From assembly GCA_029243485.1 (NCBI GenBank), contig JAQWRY010000003.1, forward strand, positions 269,349 through 333,348: a DNA stretch of 64,000 bases. Reading direction: 5' to 3'. The notes below the pieces were generated by a model. That model worked only from the letters and a program-made list of their open reading frames with translations. It made no database searches and had not been told where the DNA came from. Position 1 is the stretch's first letter. The number at the start of each line of letters is the position of its first letter. Below, piece after piece: positions 17,504 to 25,664 of the stretch. This stretch comes from Candidatus Binatia bacterium. GTDB lineage: Bacteria; Desulfobacterota; Binatia; UBA12015. Both the position numbers and the translations under genes were made by a program.

Positions 17504-18540
17504 GCCAAGGGTTGGATCTGGCGATCGAACCGGGCGCCGAGCGGTCCAGTGAGGGACTCCGGTCGTACCTGACCGGTGCTTCGGCCTGGACCTGGCGTTG
17601 CCTTGCACTGGTGGGCGTCTACGTGGCGGTCGGCTACGCCGCGGCGCTCTTCCTGGGGCTGCCGCTGCACTGGCCGATCGCGCACCTCGTTGCGCAGATT
17701 CAGCTCGTTGCGGTGGTGGCGTACGGCTCGCTCGCTCTCGCATACGCACTCGATCGCTCCATCGGTCCGCGTGTGCGGTTGGGGGATCTCGCCGCGCGAT
17801 TGCTGTCACCGCGAATCTTCTTCGAGTTCGTCGCCGCGATGGTCGCGGTGCACGTGACCCTGGTCGTCTTCGTCAACTTGAAGCAGTACGTGCCCGCGCT
17901 GAATCCGACGCTGTACGACTCGCCGTTGTGGCGCCTCGACGCCTGGCTGCACTTCGGTGTCGAACCCGCTGTGTGGGCGACTGAGTTCGCGGCCGAGTAC
18001 GGATTACTACCGTTCCTCGATCATGCGTACCTCGTGTTCTTCCCGGTGCAGCTTCTGGTGCCGCTTCTCTTCCTCTTTTCGACCCGGCTGCGGCCGGTTC
18101 GCGGGACGTTCTTCTTCGCGTACTGCCTGCTGTGGATGTTCGGTAGTCTCATCTACATCGTTTGGCCCGCGCTCGGCCCCATCTATTACTGGCCCTCGCG
18201 ATTCGTGTGGCTGGATCTCGCCCCGTACGCGCAACACCTGCAGTGGACACTCATCCAGGATTACGCGCAGTTCCGCTCCGGCCCCGAGTACTACGCCGTG
18301 AAGCTCTACTACGGGGTCGCGGCCCTCCCGAGCTTGCACGTCGGCATGTTCACGCTCTTTGCTCTCGCGACCTGGAGATGGCGTGGGATGTCGGCCGTCT
18401 TGTGGGTCCTCACAGCGATCACGTTCGCCGGCTCGCTCGCGCTGGGATGGCACTACGCGGTGGACGGGTACGCGGGGGCGTTCATGGCGTGGGGCGCATG
18501 GCGGATTGGTCGGCTCATGGCGCCGCAGACAGAATCCTGA
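17500..18540 (+). CDS. PAP2-like (inositolphosphotransferase/Aur1-type) membrane phosphatase
   Basis: A 346-residue protein with about seven membrane helices. The C-terminal part has the two active-site motifs of the PAP2_3/Aur1-Ipt1 group: ALPSLHVGMFTLFAL (the first catalytic histidine in PSLH) and SLALGWHYAVDGYAG (second histidine with the aspartate). Such proteins dephosphorylate or transfer head groups on lipid phosphates at the outer face of the cytoplasmic membrane; recycling of polyprenyl phosphate for the neighbouring GT-C-like proteins would fit but is inference. The start ATG 17500 overlaps the previous stop by four bases. The open frame extends to 17191 but only within the upstream gene. 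Confidence 0.8.
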   Translation: MSQGLDLAIEPGAERSSEGLRSYLTGASAWTWRCLALVGVYVAVGYAAALFLGLPLHWPIAHLVAQIQLVAVVAYGSLALAYALDRSIGPRVRLGDLAARLLSPRIFFEFVAAMVAVHVTLVVFVNLKQYVPALNPTLYDSPLWRLDAWLHFGVEPAVWATEFAAEYGLLPFLDHAYLVFFPVQLLVPLLFLFSTRLRPVRGTFFFAYCLLWMFGSLIYIVWPALGPIYYWPSRFVWLDLAPYAQHLQWTLIQDYAQFRSGPEYYAVKLYYGVAALPSLHVGMFTLFALATWRWRGMSAVLWVLTAITFAGSLALGWHYAVDGYAGAFMAWGAWRIGRLMAPQTES

Positions 18541-18588
18541 TGGCCCGTTTGGTTTTGCCTGCGTCGTCATGCGATTCTGAGTCGCAAC

Positions 18589-19377
18589 GTGGCGCCTGAA
18601 TATCTCATATGGGGCGCCGTGCTGTATCTGGGCGCGGCCGTCGGAAGCTTCCTGAACGTGGTGATCCACCGCGTTCCGCTCGGTGAATCCGTCGTGAGCC
18701 CGCGGTCTCGATGCCCGTCGTGTCGCAGCACGATCGCCTGGTACGACAACATCCCGGTGTTGAGCTGGGTACTGCTGCGAGGGAAGTGTCGAGGGTGCGG
18801 CACGGGTATTTCCGCTCGCTATCCGTTCATCGAGTTCATCACGGCGTTGATCGCGGTGGTTCTGTTCGCCCGACATGGACCGACACCCGCCTTCGGGGTT
18901 CAGTTCGTTTTCTCGTGCGCGCTGCTTGTCATCGCGTACATCGACCTCGATCATCAGATCATTCCGGACAAGATCTCCTTGCCCGGGATCGTGCTGGGAC
19001 TCGCCGCGGCGATTCCCGCCGGGATGCCGGCCATCACCGATGCGGTTCTCGGCGTCCTCGTCGGCGGCGGCTTGTTGCTCACTGTCGCGTGGACCTACGA
19101 ACGTTGGACCGGGCGGGAGGGCATGGGGGGCGGGGATGTTAAGCTCCTTGCGATGATCGGCGCGTTCCTCGGCTGGCAGGGTGTGCTGCTCACTTTGTTG
19201 CTTGGTTCGCTTCTAGGGTCGGCCATCGGGATCGCCCTCATGGCTTCGCGCGGAGCGGATCGGAAGCTCGCGATCCCGTTTGGACCGTTTCTTTCGCTGG
19301 GAGCCCTCGTGACGCTCTTCTGGGGCCACGCGATTGTGCGCTGGTACATTTCCTACGCCGGGTTCTCGCAGATCTGA
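18589..19377 (+). CDS. pilD: prepilin peptidase / N-methyltransferase PilD
   Basis: A 262-residue polytopic membrane enzyme that cleaves the prepilin leader after glycine and methylates the new N-terminus. The cytoplasmic zinc-binding domain has two CxxC pairs (Cys42/45 and 67/70) and SFLNVVIHRVP before it. The catalytic aspartates are in AYIDLDHQIIPD (Asp119/121) and GGGDVKLL (Asp183), so both protease and methyltransferase parts look intact. Start GTG 18589. It must process PilA and all eight minor pilins of this island. It lies 48 bases after the PAP2-like gene. Confidence 0.96.
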   Translation: MAPEYLIWGAVLYLGAAVGSFLNVVIHRVPLGESVVSPRSRCPSCRSTIAWYDNIPVLSWVLLRGKCRGCGTGISARYPFIEFITALIAVVLFARHGPTPAFGVQFVFSCALLVIAYIDLDHQIIPDKISLPGIVLGLAAAIPAGMPAITDAVLGVLVGGGLLLTVAWTYERWTGREGMGGGDVKLLAMIGAFLGWQGVLLTLLLGSLLGSAIGIALMASRGADRKLAIPFGPFLSLGALVTLFWGHAIVRWYISYAGFSQI

Positions 19378-19441
19378 CCGCGATCCCTTGTGACGCGCGC
19401 GCGACCTGATTAGTTCTCGAACACCCCGGTCCGCACGCGGT

Positions 19442-19463
19442 CCTCCGAGAGAAAGCTCGGAGG
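19442..19463 (+). promoter_or_regulatory. hairpin that sequesters the ribosome binding site of the first minor-pilin gene
   Basis: CCTCCGAG (19442-19449), loop AGAAAG (19450-19455), CTCGGAGG (19456-19463): a perfect eight-base stem whose 3' arm contains the GGAGG Shine-Dalgarno sequence of the gene starting at ATG 19468. Folded RNA would block ribosome entry, so translation may need unfolding, trailing ribosomes or a factor. Confidence 0.55.
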
Positions 19464-19467
19464 TGTG

Positions 19468-19905
19468 ATGAAGGTCGATCGTACGAGGGGTGTGACGCTC
19501 CTCGAGTTGTTGGTGTTGCTCGGTTTGCTCTCGCTGTTCGCCGGCGCGGCGGTGCCGCAGTTGAGCAGCATGATGGGAATGCTCGAGCTCCGCGCGGGGG
19601 CGTTGCGGATGGCTTCGGCCCTGACGCGCGCCCGGTTCGCGGCGCTCGCGCACGGGGAACCTTGGTGGGTTCGGGTCGTGGGCCCGAGCGCCTTCGAGGT
19701 GGGCCCGGAAGGTATCGCGCCGGTCCGAACGCAGCTTCCGGGTAACGTTCGTTTCGTCGCGGTGACCTCCGGCGGGGAGGTGCGCTTCGGACCCAATGGG
19801 TGGGCAGAGAATGCGACGTTCACGCTGGGCTACGCGGAGCACGAGCGCTCGGTCGTGGTGAACCAGCGCGGACGCGTTCGCCTGCGGGATCGGGAGGACG
19901 GATGA
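19468..19905 (+). CDS. GspH/FimT-type minor pilin (set 1)
   Basis: A protein of 145 residues from ATG 19468, with GGAGG four bases upstream; GTG 19465 is also in frame. Prepilin leader MKVDRTRG then VTLLELLVLLGLLSLFAG, with Val in place of Phe at +1 and Glu at +5. The mature region contains the pattern LRMASALTRARFAALAHGEP, characteristic of GspH/FimT pseudopilins that initiate pilus or pseudopilus assembly. It starts a tightly packed four-gene unit with ATGA/GTGA overlaps. FimT proteins in some species bind DNA during uptake; nothing in this sequence shows that. Confidence 0.88.
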   Translation: MKVDRTRGVTLLELLVLLGLLSLFAGAAVPQLSSMMGMLELRAGALRMASALTRARFAALAHGEPWWVRVVGPSAFEVGPEGIAPVRTQLPGNVRFVAVTSGGEVRFGPNGWAENATFTLGYAEHERSVVVNQRGRVRLRDREDG

Positions 19906-20291
19906 CCACGTCCGGTGAGCGGGAGAGGCGTCGCCGTAGGCGTCGGGCCGGGTTTACCTTGCTGGAAGTTCTAGCAGCGCTCGGGCTCGTGGGTGCGGTC
20001 GGCGTCGTTGCGAGTGGCTCGGGGCACGCGCTCGCGAGGTTCGGATGGGCTGCACGCGGGGAGGCCGCCGGGCTGTTCGCCGCCGAGCGGAAGCTCGAGG
20101 AGTTGTTGTCGCTGCGGGCAGACGACCGGACGGGTGGTACCGATCGCACGGAGTCTTCGGGGATCGCGGTTCGCCGCGTCTGGCGCATCGTGCCGGACAC
20201 GCCGGCGCCGGGGCTCACGCGGGTCGAGGTGTCCGCGAGCTGGGAAGCCCCGGATCTCACGATTCTCACCTTGGTTGGAGTGGCGTTGTGA
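19902..20291 (+). CDS. PilV/GspI-type minor pilin (set 1)
   Basis: A 129-residue prepilin. A highly basic leader (ERERRRRRRRAG) precedes FTLLEVLAALGLVGAVGVVA with Phe at +1 and Glu at +5. The rest has the short GspI/PilV layout (EAAGLFAAERKLEELLSLR, then a small beta part). ATG 19902 overlaps the upstream stop and its own stop overlaps the next GTG, so expression is coupled. Exact PilV versus GspI identity cannot be separated by eye. Confidence 0.85.
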   Translation: MTTSGERERRRRRRRAGFTLLEVLAALGLVGAVGVVASGSGHALARFGWAARGEAAGLFAAERKLEELLSLRADDRTGGTDRTESSGIAVRRVWRIVPDTPAPGLTRVEVSASWEAPDLTILTLVGVAL

Positions 20292-20890
20292 GGCCGAGGC
20301 CAGGGGAAGAGGGGAGTACGCTCGTGGAGCTGCTCGTCGCGTCGGCACTCGGCCTCGTCGTCATTCTCGCGGGCATTCAGTTGCTCCGGACACACGCGGC
20401 ACTCGCGCTGCAGGTCCAGGCGGACCTCGGCGCTTCGAGCGGCGCCGTGTGGGCTTTGCGGACGGCTTTGCGCGACGTGAAGCGGGCGGGAGCCGATCCT
20501 CTTCAGCGGGGCCTCCCGGCCGTCGCGACGGCGCACCCGAGTGCGTTCGCACTGACGCGCGATGCCGATTCCGACGGTGCGATCGACGTGCGCTCTGAGG
20601 AGAGCGTCGGTTTCGCGTGGTCGGGTCGGCAGGGCGGGCGAGTCGCGCGGCGTGTAGGCGCGCAGTCCATGGCGGTCGTCGCGGAGGTGCCGGAGGGTGG
20701 GCTGCGGCTGCGTTACTTCGACGGGCGTGGCCGGGAGTTGTCGGCGACCGGAGGCCTCGGTGATGCCGATCGGGCGCGGGTTCGCCGCGTGGAGGTGGAT
20801 CTCGAAGTCGTCGAACGGATCGGCCATGTCTCGGGGCGCGTGCTGCTCTCGGGCGGGGCCTCCGTCCGGGTGCGGGAGGGCGTGCGATGA
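20288..20890 (+). CDS. PilW/GspJ-type minor pilin (set 1)
   Basis: A 200-residue prepilin started at GTG 20288 (GTGA overlap). Leader RPRPGEEG then STLVELLVASALGLVVILAG: Ser at +1, Glu at +5. The body (RTALRDVKRAGADPL, later a long beta region) fits PilW/GspJ tip subunits. The open frame begins further upstream, but those codons lie inside the preceding gene. Part of the priming complex that sits at the pilus tip; coupled to the next gene by another ATGA overlap. Confidence 0.83.
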   Translation: MRPRPGEEGSTLVELLVASALGLVVILAGIQLLRTHAALALQVQADLGASSGAVWALRTALRDVKRAGADPLQRGLPAVATAHPSAFALTRDADSDGAIDVRSEESVGFAWSGRQGGRVARRVGAQSMAVVAEVPEGGLRLRYFDGRGRELSATGGLGDADRARVRRVEVDLEVVERIGHVSGRVLLSGGASVRVREGVR

Positions 20891-21924
20891 ATCCGAAGGC
20901 CGAATCGGGTCTCGTGTTGTTGAGCCTCGTTCTTCTCCTCGCGCTCCTCGGTCTCGTGACCGGGGCGAGCCTCTGGTTTACACGCGCCGAGCTCTGGGCG
21001 GCGGGGCGCGCGCGGTCGGAGCTGCAGGCGGCGTACACGGCGGAGGCGGGCGTGCGGCACGGCCTAGCGCTGCTCGCTCCGGATGTCGACCTCACCGCGC
21101 TCGCGGAACGCTCCGTCGACGCGCTCGCGGCGCCCGACACACCGGGGCCGTGGCCCATCGCGGGAGGAGGGTGGGTTGCGTTTCCCGGCCCGCCGTTTGG
21201 CTACGGGCTCGAGGTCGCTGCTGCAGGCGACACGCGTCGGGTCGTCGTGCGATCCTCGGCGACCGCGGTTCGGGACGCGGCGCTCGTCGCCGTGGCCTCG
21301 GTGGCCCTTGCGGCGGAGCCCTACGCACCGGCGACGCTTGTCCTGGGCGGCGGCCCCCTCAGCTTCGAAGCGGCGGCGCTCGGAGGTTCCGAAAACCGGC
21401 TGGTCACGATCGTGGGGAGTCATGCGAACCGGGTGGCGGCGATCGGGACTGCGTCGTCGGTGGAACTCGAAGCCGCGATCGAATCCGCCGAGGTAGCGGG
21501 CGCGGGCATCGAGGGAGACGGCATGGCCACGGTGCGCCGGTTCCCGCTCTCCCGATTCGCTCTTCGGAGCGGCCTCGACGAGTGGGCGCCCGACGTGCTG
21601 AATGCGTCGGTGGGTGCCCGCGGCAATCCGGTCGCGCTGCGCATCCGCGGCGGCGTCGTGCCGAGGTTGCTCGGGGCGGGGCTCCTATACGTCGCGGGGG
21701 ATCTCGACGTGATGGGTGAGGTCGACTTCGCGGGTGTCGTCTTCGTCGAGGGGCAAGTGCGAATCGGCGGGGAGTCCTGTCGACTGGACGGGATGTTGTG
21801 GGCGCGTGAGGTGGCCTTCTCGGGTGCGTGTCGCGTTGCGTTCGATGCCGCGGCGGTGGCCGATGCTGATCGGGCTCTTCGCCTTCCTCGCCTACCGGTC
21901 CTGACCGGCCTCGCCGGTGGCTGA
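20887..21924 (+). CDS. PilX/GspK-type minor pilin (set 1)
   Basis: A 345-residue protein with an N-terminal hydrophobic helix (ESGLVLLSLVLLLALLGLVT) after a short leader and then RSELQAAYTAEAGVRHGLAL, the helix typical of PilX and GspK. There is no Glu at +5, which is normal for GspK-like subunits that cap the filament. It is longer than usual PilX (about 170-200) and closer to GspK size. Its 3' end overlaps the convergent SGNH gene by 33 bases. Unlike set 2, this set has no PilY1 partner. Confidence 0.78.
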   Translation: MNPKAESGLVLLSLVLLLALLGLVTGASLWFTRAELWAAGRARSELQAAYTAEAGVRHGLALLAPDVDLTALAERSVDALAAPDTPGPWPIAGGGWVAFPGPPFGYGLEVAAAGDTRRVVVRSSATAVRDAALVAVASVALAAEPYAPATLVLGGGPLSFEAAALGGSENRLVTIVGSHANRVAAIGTASSVELEAAIESAEVAGAGIEGDGMATVRRFPLSRFALRSGLDEWAPDVLNASVGARGNPVALRIRGGVVPRLLGAGLLYVAGDLDVMGEVDFAGVVFVEGQVRIGGESCRLDGMLWAREVAFSGACRVAFDAAAVADADRALRLPRLPVLTGLAGG

Positions 21925-23079
21925 GCCGAGAGCCAGCCTCGGACGGAGCGCGTCGGCGATCGCCTGGTGCCCTACTACGGTGAGATGCTTCCAGCGCGGG
22001 TAGTAGGTGCGCTCGCGCCCCGTGTGTCCGCGCGATTCACGTCCGAGCAGTTGTGTTGCGTCGATCGTGGGAATGTCCTCGGCCTCGAGTGCGCGCCGGA
22101 GCACCTTCTGTGGGCGCCGCCAATCGATGCCGTTCTCGCGCAGTTCCGCTCTCCACTCCGGATCGTTGCTGGCCTCGACCTGCCAAGGATCGGGGAGAAT
22201 CAGAACGATGGGCTCCGCGCCCATGGCGCGCGCGCGCCGCCCGACTTCGACGAGGAGGCGCGCCGTGATGCGAAGCGCAGCGGCGTCCGCTTCGGTCACG
22301 TCCGCGGTGTACACGCTGCGCATCGGGCGCCCACCGAGATGCCAACGCTCGCGGCCGCCGGGTTTCGGTTGGTTCTTGTCCACCGTCGTTTCCGCGAGTG
22401 CGTTCAGGATTGCGGAGTGGCGCATGGCGCCGCGATAGATCTCGATGCCGACCTGGAGAAGGGCCGACGCTTCCACCGGAACGCCCTGCACCTGGAGTGA
22501 TCCGTCGTGGGTAAGTTGGAACCACGGCTTGGGAAATTGCCAGGTCCCGGCGTACACGTTGTCGTGCAAGTCGTTGCCCATGTACGCGGTGATCACGACG
22601 ACGTCGGGTCGATAGGGCGCGACGACCTGCTCGAGCGTGAGGAGTTGTTGGTCGGTGCCGTAGCCGATGACGGCGAAGTTCAGGACTTCCGTCTCCGCGT
22701 CGTCGAGCCGCGCGGCGAACGTTTCATCGTCGCCGACGCCGTCTCCCCAGGCCTGACTGTCGCCAAGTATCGCGACCCGCGTCTTTCCCGGCGTGCGGTG
22801 CATGGGGTGGTTGGGGCCGCGCTGGCCGGCTTCGTTGATCGTCACCCACGTGAGAAACTCGTCACCCCCGTAAGGGCCGGCGATCCCCGCTCGATTGCGC
22901 CAACCCCGATCGCGATCGGGCTCGGCGAAGTAGACGCGGTTTCGCATGTGCGGACGGTACTCGAACCCGATGGCACGGGCGGCGAGCTCGCCGACGCCGA
23001 TACCCAGTATGAGGCCGAGAGTGATCAACAGAGCCCGTGTTCGCCAGCGCGGCGCGCAATGACCAATCCGATTAGACAA
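21892..23079 (-). CDS. SGNH/GDSL hydrolase-fold protein, membrane-anchored
   Basis: A 395-residue protein. An N-terminal hydrophobic segment (LLITLGLILGIGVGELAARA) anchors it to the membrane with the catalytic domain outside. Block I VAILGDSQAWGDG holds the nucleophile serine, NFAVIGYGTDQ follows, ITAYMGNDLHDN is the GxND block III, and KHLTVVGHQAIADAL carries the C-terminal histidine. Such proteins are acyl or carbohydrate esterases or acetyltransferase partners (AlgX/AlgJ-like). It is the only minus-strand gene inside the pilus island and separates the two minor-pilin sets, so action on a pilin or envelope glycan is possible, but only by position. Confidence 0.82.
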   Translation of the reverse strand: MSNRIGHCAPRWRTRALLITLGLILGIGVGELAARAIGFEYRPHMRNRVYFAEPDRDRGWRNRAGIAGPYGGDEFLTWVTINEAGQRGPNHPMHRTPGKTRVAILGDSQAWGDGVGDDETFAARLDDAETEVLNFAVIGYGTDQQLLTLEQVVAPYRPDVVVITAYMGNDLHDNVYAGTWQFPKPWFQLTHDGSLQVQGVPVEASALLQVGIEIYRGAMRHSAILNALAETTVDKNQPKPGGRERWHLGGRPMRSVYTADVTEADAAALRITARLLVEVGRRARAMGAEPIVLILPDPWQVEASNDPEWRAELRENGIDWRRPQKVLRRALEAEDIPTIDATQLLGRESRGHTGRERTYYPRWKHLTVVGHQAIADALRPRLALGSATGEAGQDR

Positions 23080-23236
23080 GAGACCCTAGTTCGCCGCGGC
23101 GGGGGGGGCGTTACTTCGTTGACGATCCGACACGACCGTCGAGATTTCGCCGGGTGTGCCGCTTCCGACTCGCGGCATCTTAACCGAAACCCGAGCAGCA
23201 GCAAGGCTTTATAGCGAATGCGCTAATCTGGCTGCG

Positions 23237-23252
23237 CGGAACATCCTTTGCA
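23237..23252 (+). promoter_or_regulatory. sigma-54 promoter of the second minor-pilin/pilY1 operon
   Basis: CGGAACATCCTTTGCA has GG (23238-23239) and GC (23250-23251) separated by exactly ten bases, with TTTGCA matching the -12 part well and GGAAC matching the -24 part moderately. Predicted start near 23262, about 16 bases before GTG 23278. The remaining 23080-23236 interval between divergent genes shows no gene. Confidence 0.5.
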
Positions 23253-23277
23253 TCCAAAGGAGTTCCGGAGGGCGTGC

Positions 23278-23931
23278 GTGAGTTGTTTTCGCCAAAAATC
23301 ACTACTGAGACGAGCCGTCGGCTTGCGAGGTTCGGGGCCCATGGGCTCCGGGGCGCCGCGTCCGAATCGGGGCAGGTGTGCCGGACTTGGGCGCCGGCTG
23401 CGCGACCAGGCCGGCTGGACGCTCGCCGAGCTGATGGTGGTGACGGGCCTGATCGTGACGCTGGCCGGCATCGCGGTCCCGCAATTCTCGCTGATGGCTG
23501 TTCAGATGCGCACGCAGGCTGCCGCCGCACAGGTCATGAGCGACTTGAACTGGGCGCGGACGATGAGTCTGCGGACCGGTGTCGCTCACTACATCAACGT
23601 CACGGGCGATCCGCCGATGATCTATGACGTGCATCGCGTGGCGAGCCCGGGAGCGGTCGTACCCGCGACGGATCCGGTCATCCGAGCGATCGACCTCACG
23701 GCCCGTATGCCCGACGTGGATTTCAGCCTCAATGGCGTGACCCTCGATCCGTACGGCGGGACGGTGACCGGGCCGAGCCCGGGCCAGATCATCTTCACCG
23801 GTCGGGGACTGCCGACCGCTCCCGGAGCGTTCTTCGTGGCGTCGGACGACGGAAAAACCGCCTTTGCTATTTCGATCACGGGCGCCGGTCGCACCCGGAT
23901 GTGGCGTCGTGGTGATGGAGCGTGGAAGTGA
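23278..23931 (+). CDS. GspH/FimT-type minor pilin (set 2)
   Basis: A protein of 217 residues when started at GTG 23278 (GGAGG six bases before). The open frame reaches TTG 23248, but that codon overlaps the predicted promoter; ATG 23341 is a shorter option. The leader is unusually long, about 42 residues, ending RDQAG, followed by WTLAELMVVTGLIVTLAG with Trp at +1 and Glu at +5. The mature part contains QVMSDLNWARTMSLRTG, the GspH/FimT signature. It opens the five-gene operon fimT-pilV-pilW-pilX-pilY1. Confidence 0.87.
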   Translation: MSCFRQKSLLRRAVGLRGSGPMGSGAPRPNRGRCAGLGRRLRDQAGWTLAELMVVTGLIVTLAGIAVPQFSLMAVQMRTQAAAAQVMSDLNWARTMSLRTGVAHYINVTGDPPMIYDVHRVASPGAVVPATDPVIRAIDLTARMPDVDFSLNGVTLDPYGGTVTGPSPGQIIFTGRGLPTAPGAFFVASDDGKTAFAISITGAGRTRMWRRGDGAWK

Positions 23932-24311
23932 GCATCCTGCGCCGACTCCGCGGTGAGGCCGGGTTCACGATCATCGAGACGATGGCGGCGACCCTCATCA
24001 TGGCGATTGCCTTCCTCGGTTTTGCCGGCGTTCATACGCTCTCGAGTCGGGCGCAGTCTCTGGGGAACAACCAGGGACTCGCGACGTTCATCGCGAACGA
24101 GCAGATCGAGTTGATGCGGCGCAGCACGTTCGCAGACGTCACCTCCGACGTCGATTCGGTGGAGGCCGAAGGTGTCGACTTCACTGTGGTTCGCCTCGTG
24201 ACGAACTCCGATCTGTCCAAGAGGGTCGGCGTCATCGTCTTCTGGTCGAGTCGCCTCGGGATGCGGGTGGTGACGCAGACTTCGATGGTGAGTCTGGTGA
24301 CGAACCCATGA
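23928..24311 (+). CDS. pilV: PilV-type minor pilin (set 2)
   Basis: A 127-residue prepilin from GTG 23928, which overlaps the upstream stop (GTGA); GTG 23922 is also in frame. Leader ends RGEAG, then FTIIETMAATLIMAIAFLGF with Glu at +5. FIANEQIELMRRSTFADV matches the PilV pattern of position and length. It is one of the PilVWX minor subunits that link PilY1 to the filament tip. The stop overlaps the next ATG. Confidence 0.87.
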   Translation: MSILRRLRGEAGFTIIETMAATLIMAIAFLGFAGVHTLSSRAQSLGNNQGLATFIANEQIELMRRSTFADVTSDVDSVEAEGVDFTVVRLVTNSDLSKRVGVIVFWSSRLGMRVVTQTSMVSLVTNP

Positions 24312-25141
24312 AGCGTGACGTGAGGTTAGTTGCCGGGAGCCACGTGGCCCGGATTCTTTTGAACGAGCGTGGCCTCACGATCGCCGAGCTCCTCATGGCG
24401 GCGTTCATCGGCCTCGTCGTTCTCGGCGCGAGTTGGGGAGCGGTCGCTGTCCAGGGTCGCAGTGCGGTCTATCAAGCGGGCCTGGCCGACGCGCAGTCGA
24501 CCGGCCGCGGGACCGGAACGCTTCTCCTGCAGGATCTCCGCATGGCGGGCTTCGGCATGCTGGGCGTGTCGCCCGACGAGGACCTCCCGCCGATCGAGTA
24601 CGACGAGAGCGGCGGTACGACCACGCTCACGCTCCGCGGTGCCTTCAACAACGTACAGACGACGTTGCAGATCGGGGCGGCGCCGGGTGCTACGACCCTA
24701 ACCGTGAACCCGCCGGCGAACGGTACGTTCGTGACCGGTGAGCACGTCCTGGTAGATTCCGGACTGGACTCGGAAGTGAAGACCATCACCAGTGTCTCGA
24801 CCGTCGGCGGCAACCTGACGATCGGTCTCGATTCCTCGTTGGACCATCAGTATCCGGTGGGCCCCAACGTCACGCAGATCGAGAAGATCATCTACACCTG
24901 GGAGGACGACCTGCTGCAGCGCGATGGCCAAGTGGTCGCGGATAACGCGATGGAGTTCGATCTCCAGTTCGTGGATCAGGACGGGACAGTCACGCCGGCG
25001 CCCGGCGACAATCTCCGGTCCGTGATTCTGGCGGTGGTTGCGGGCGATCCCTCGCCGCTCCCGGATATTCCGGTTGCGCAGTCGACTGTCGAAACCGAAG
25101 TGAACGTTCGCAATCTGACGTTCCGCTTCGATCTAAGCTGA
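24308..25141 (+). CDS. pilW: PilW-type minor pilin (set 2)
   Basis: A 277-residue prepilin. The leader is about 24 residues and ends LLNERG, followed by LTIAELLMAAFIGLVVLGA with Glu at +5. A segment TLLLQDLRMAGFGMLGV and a long beta-rich C-terminal half are standard for PilW. It overlaps pilV by four bases and pilX follows after 10. Member of the tip-priming complex with PilV, PilX and PilY1. Confidence 0.88.
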   Translation: MKRDVRLVAGSHVARILLNERGLTIAELLMAAFIGLVVLGASWGAVAVQGRSAVYQAGLADAQSTGRGTGTLLLQDLRMAGFGMLGVSPDEDLPPIEYDESGGTTTLTLRGAFNNVQTTLQIGAAPGATTLTVNPPANGTFVTGEHVLVDSGLDSEVKTITSVSTVGGNLTIGLDSSLDHQYPVGPNVTQIEKIIYTWEDDLLQRDGQVVADNAMEFDLQFVDQDGTVTPAPGDNLRSVILAVVAGDPSPLPDIPVAQSTVETEVNVRNLTFRFDLS

Positions 25142-25151
25142 GGATGTACCA

Positions 25152-25643
25152 ATGAAGACGATTCGGAATGAGCGCGGCATCGTGATGATCGCCGCTCTGG
25201 GAATCATCGCGGCGCTCTCGGGCCTTTCCGTTGTCGTCGCGTCGAGCGGGCAGATGTCCACCCTGACCGGCGCGATCGCCTCGCAGGCGTCGCGCGCGTT
25301 CTACGCCGCCGACGGTGGGGCCTACTACGCGCTGGGCGAGCAGGACAACTTCGTTCCCGACATGGGGGATCGCTACACGAATCACAACTCGACGTCGGCG
25401 AATCTCGAGGCGTCGGTCACGGCTTCGTACCTGAACTACCGTGCGTTGCCGGGAAACCTGTTGATCCGAACGAGCGACGGCAAGACCCGCCCCGCTCAGT
25501 TTGGGCAGGGAGAGGGGCTGGGAAAGATGTACTACTTCCAGCTCGACTCCCAGAAGAACACGACGACTCTGGGGATCGACCCGATGGCGCGGGTTCAGAT
25601 GCAAGCAGCCAAGCCGGGGCCGTGCGCTGATTGCGGCTCGTGA
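25152..25643 (+). CDS. pilX: PilX-type minor pilin (set 2)
   Basis: A 163-residue protein with leader MKTIRNERG and hydrophobic helix IVMIAALGIIAALSGLSVVV, without Glu at +5 as usual for PilX, then ASRAFYAADGGAYYALGEQD, the conserved PilX helix continuation. Two cysteines close together at the C-terminus (PCADCGS) could form a disulfide or CxxC site. It sits 21 bases before pilY1, and in known systems PilX and PilY1 depend on each other. Confidence 0.88.
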   Translation: MKTIRNERGIVMIAALGIIAALSGLSVVVASSGQMSTLTGAIASQASRAFYAADGGAYYALGEQDNFVPDMGDRYTNHNSTSANLEASVTASYLNYRALPGNLLIRTSDGKTRPAQFGQGEGLGKMYYFQLDSQKNTTTLGIDPMARVQMQAAKPGPCADCGS

Positions 25644-25664
25644 TGGGGTGGTGAGGAGACGGCA

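Noticed and set aside
23248..23277. TTG start extending the set 2 FimT protein by ten residues
   Set aside because: The codon overlaps the -12 part of the predicted sigma-54 promoter and lies upstream of the predicted transcript start.
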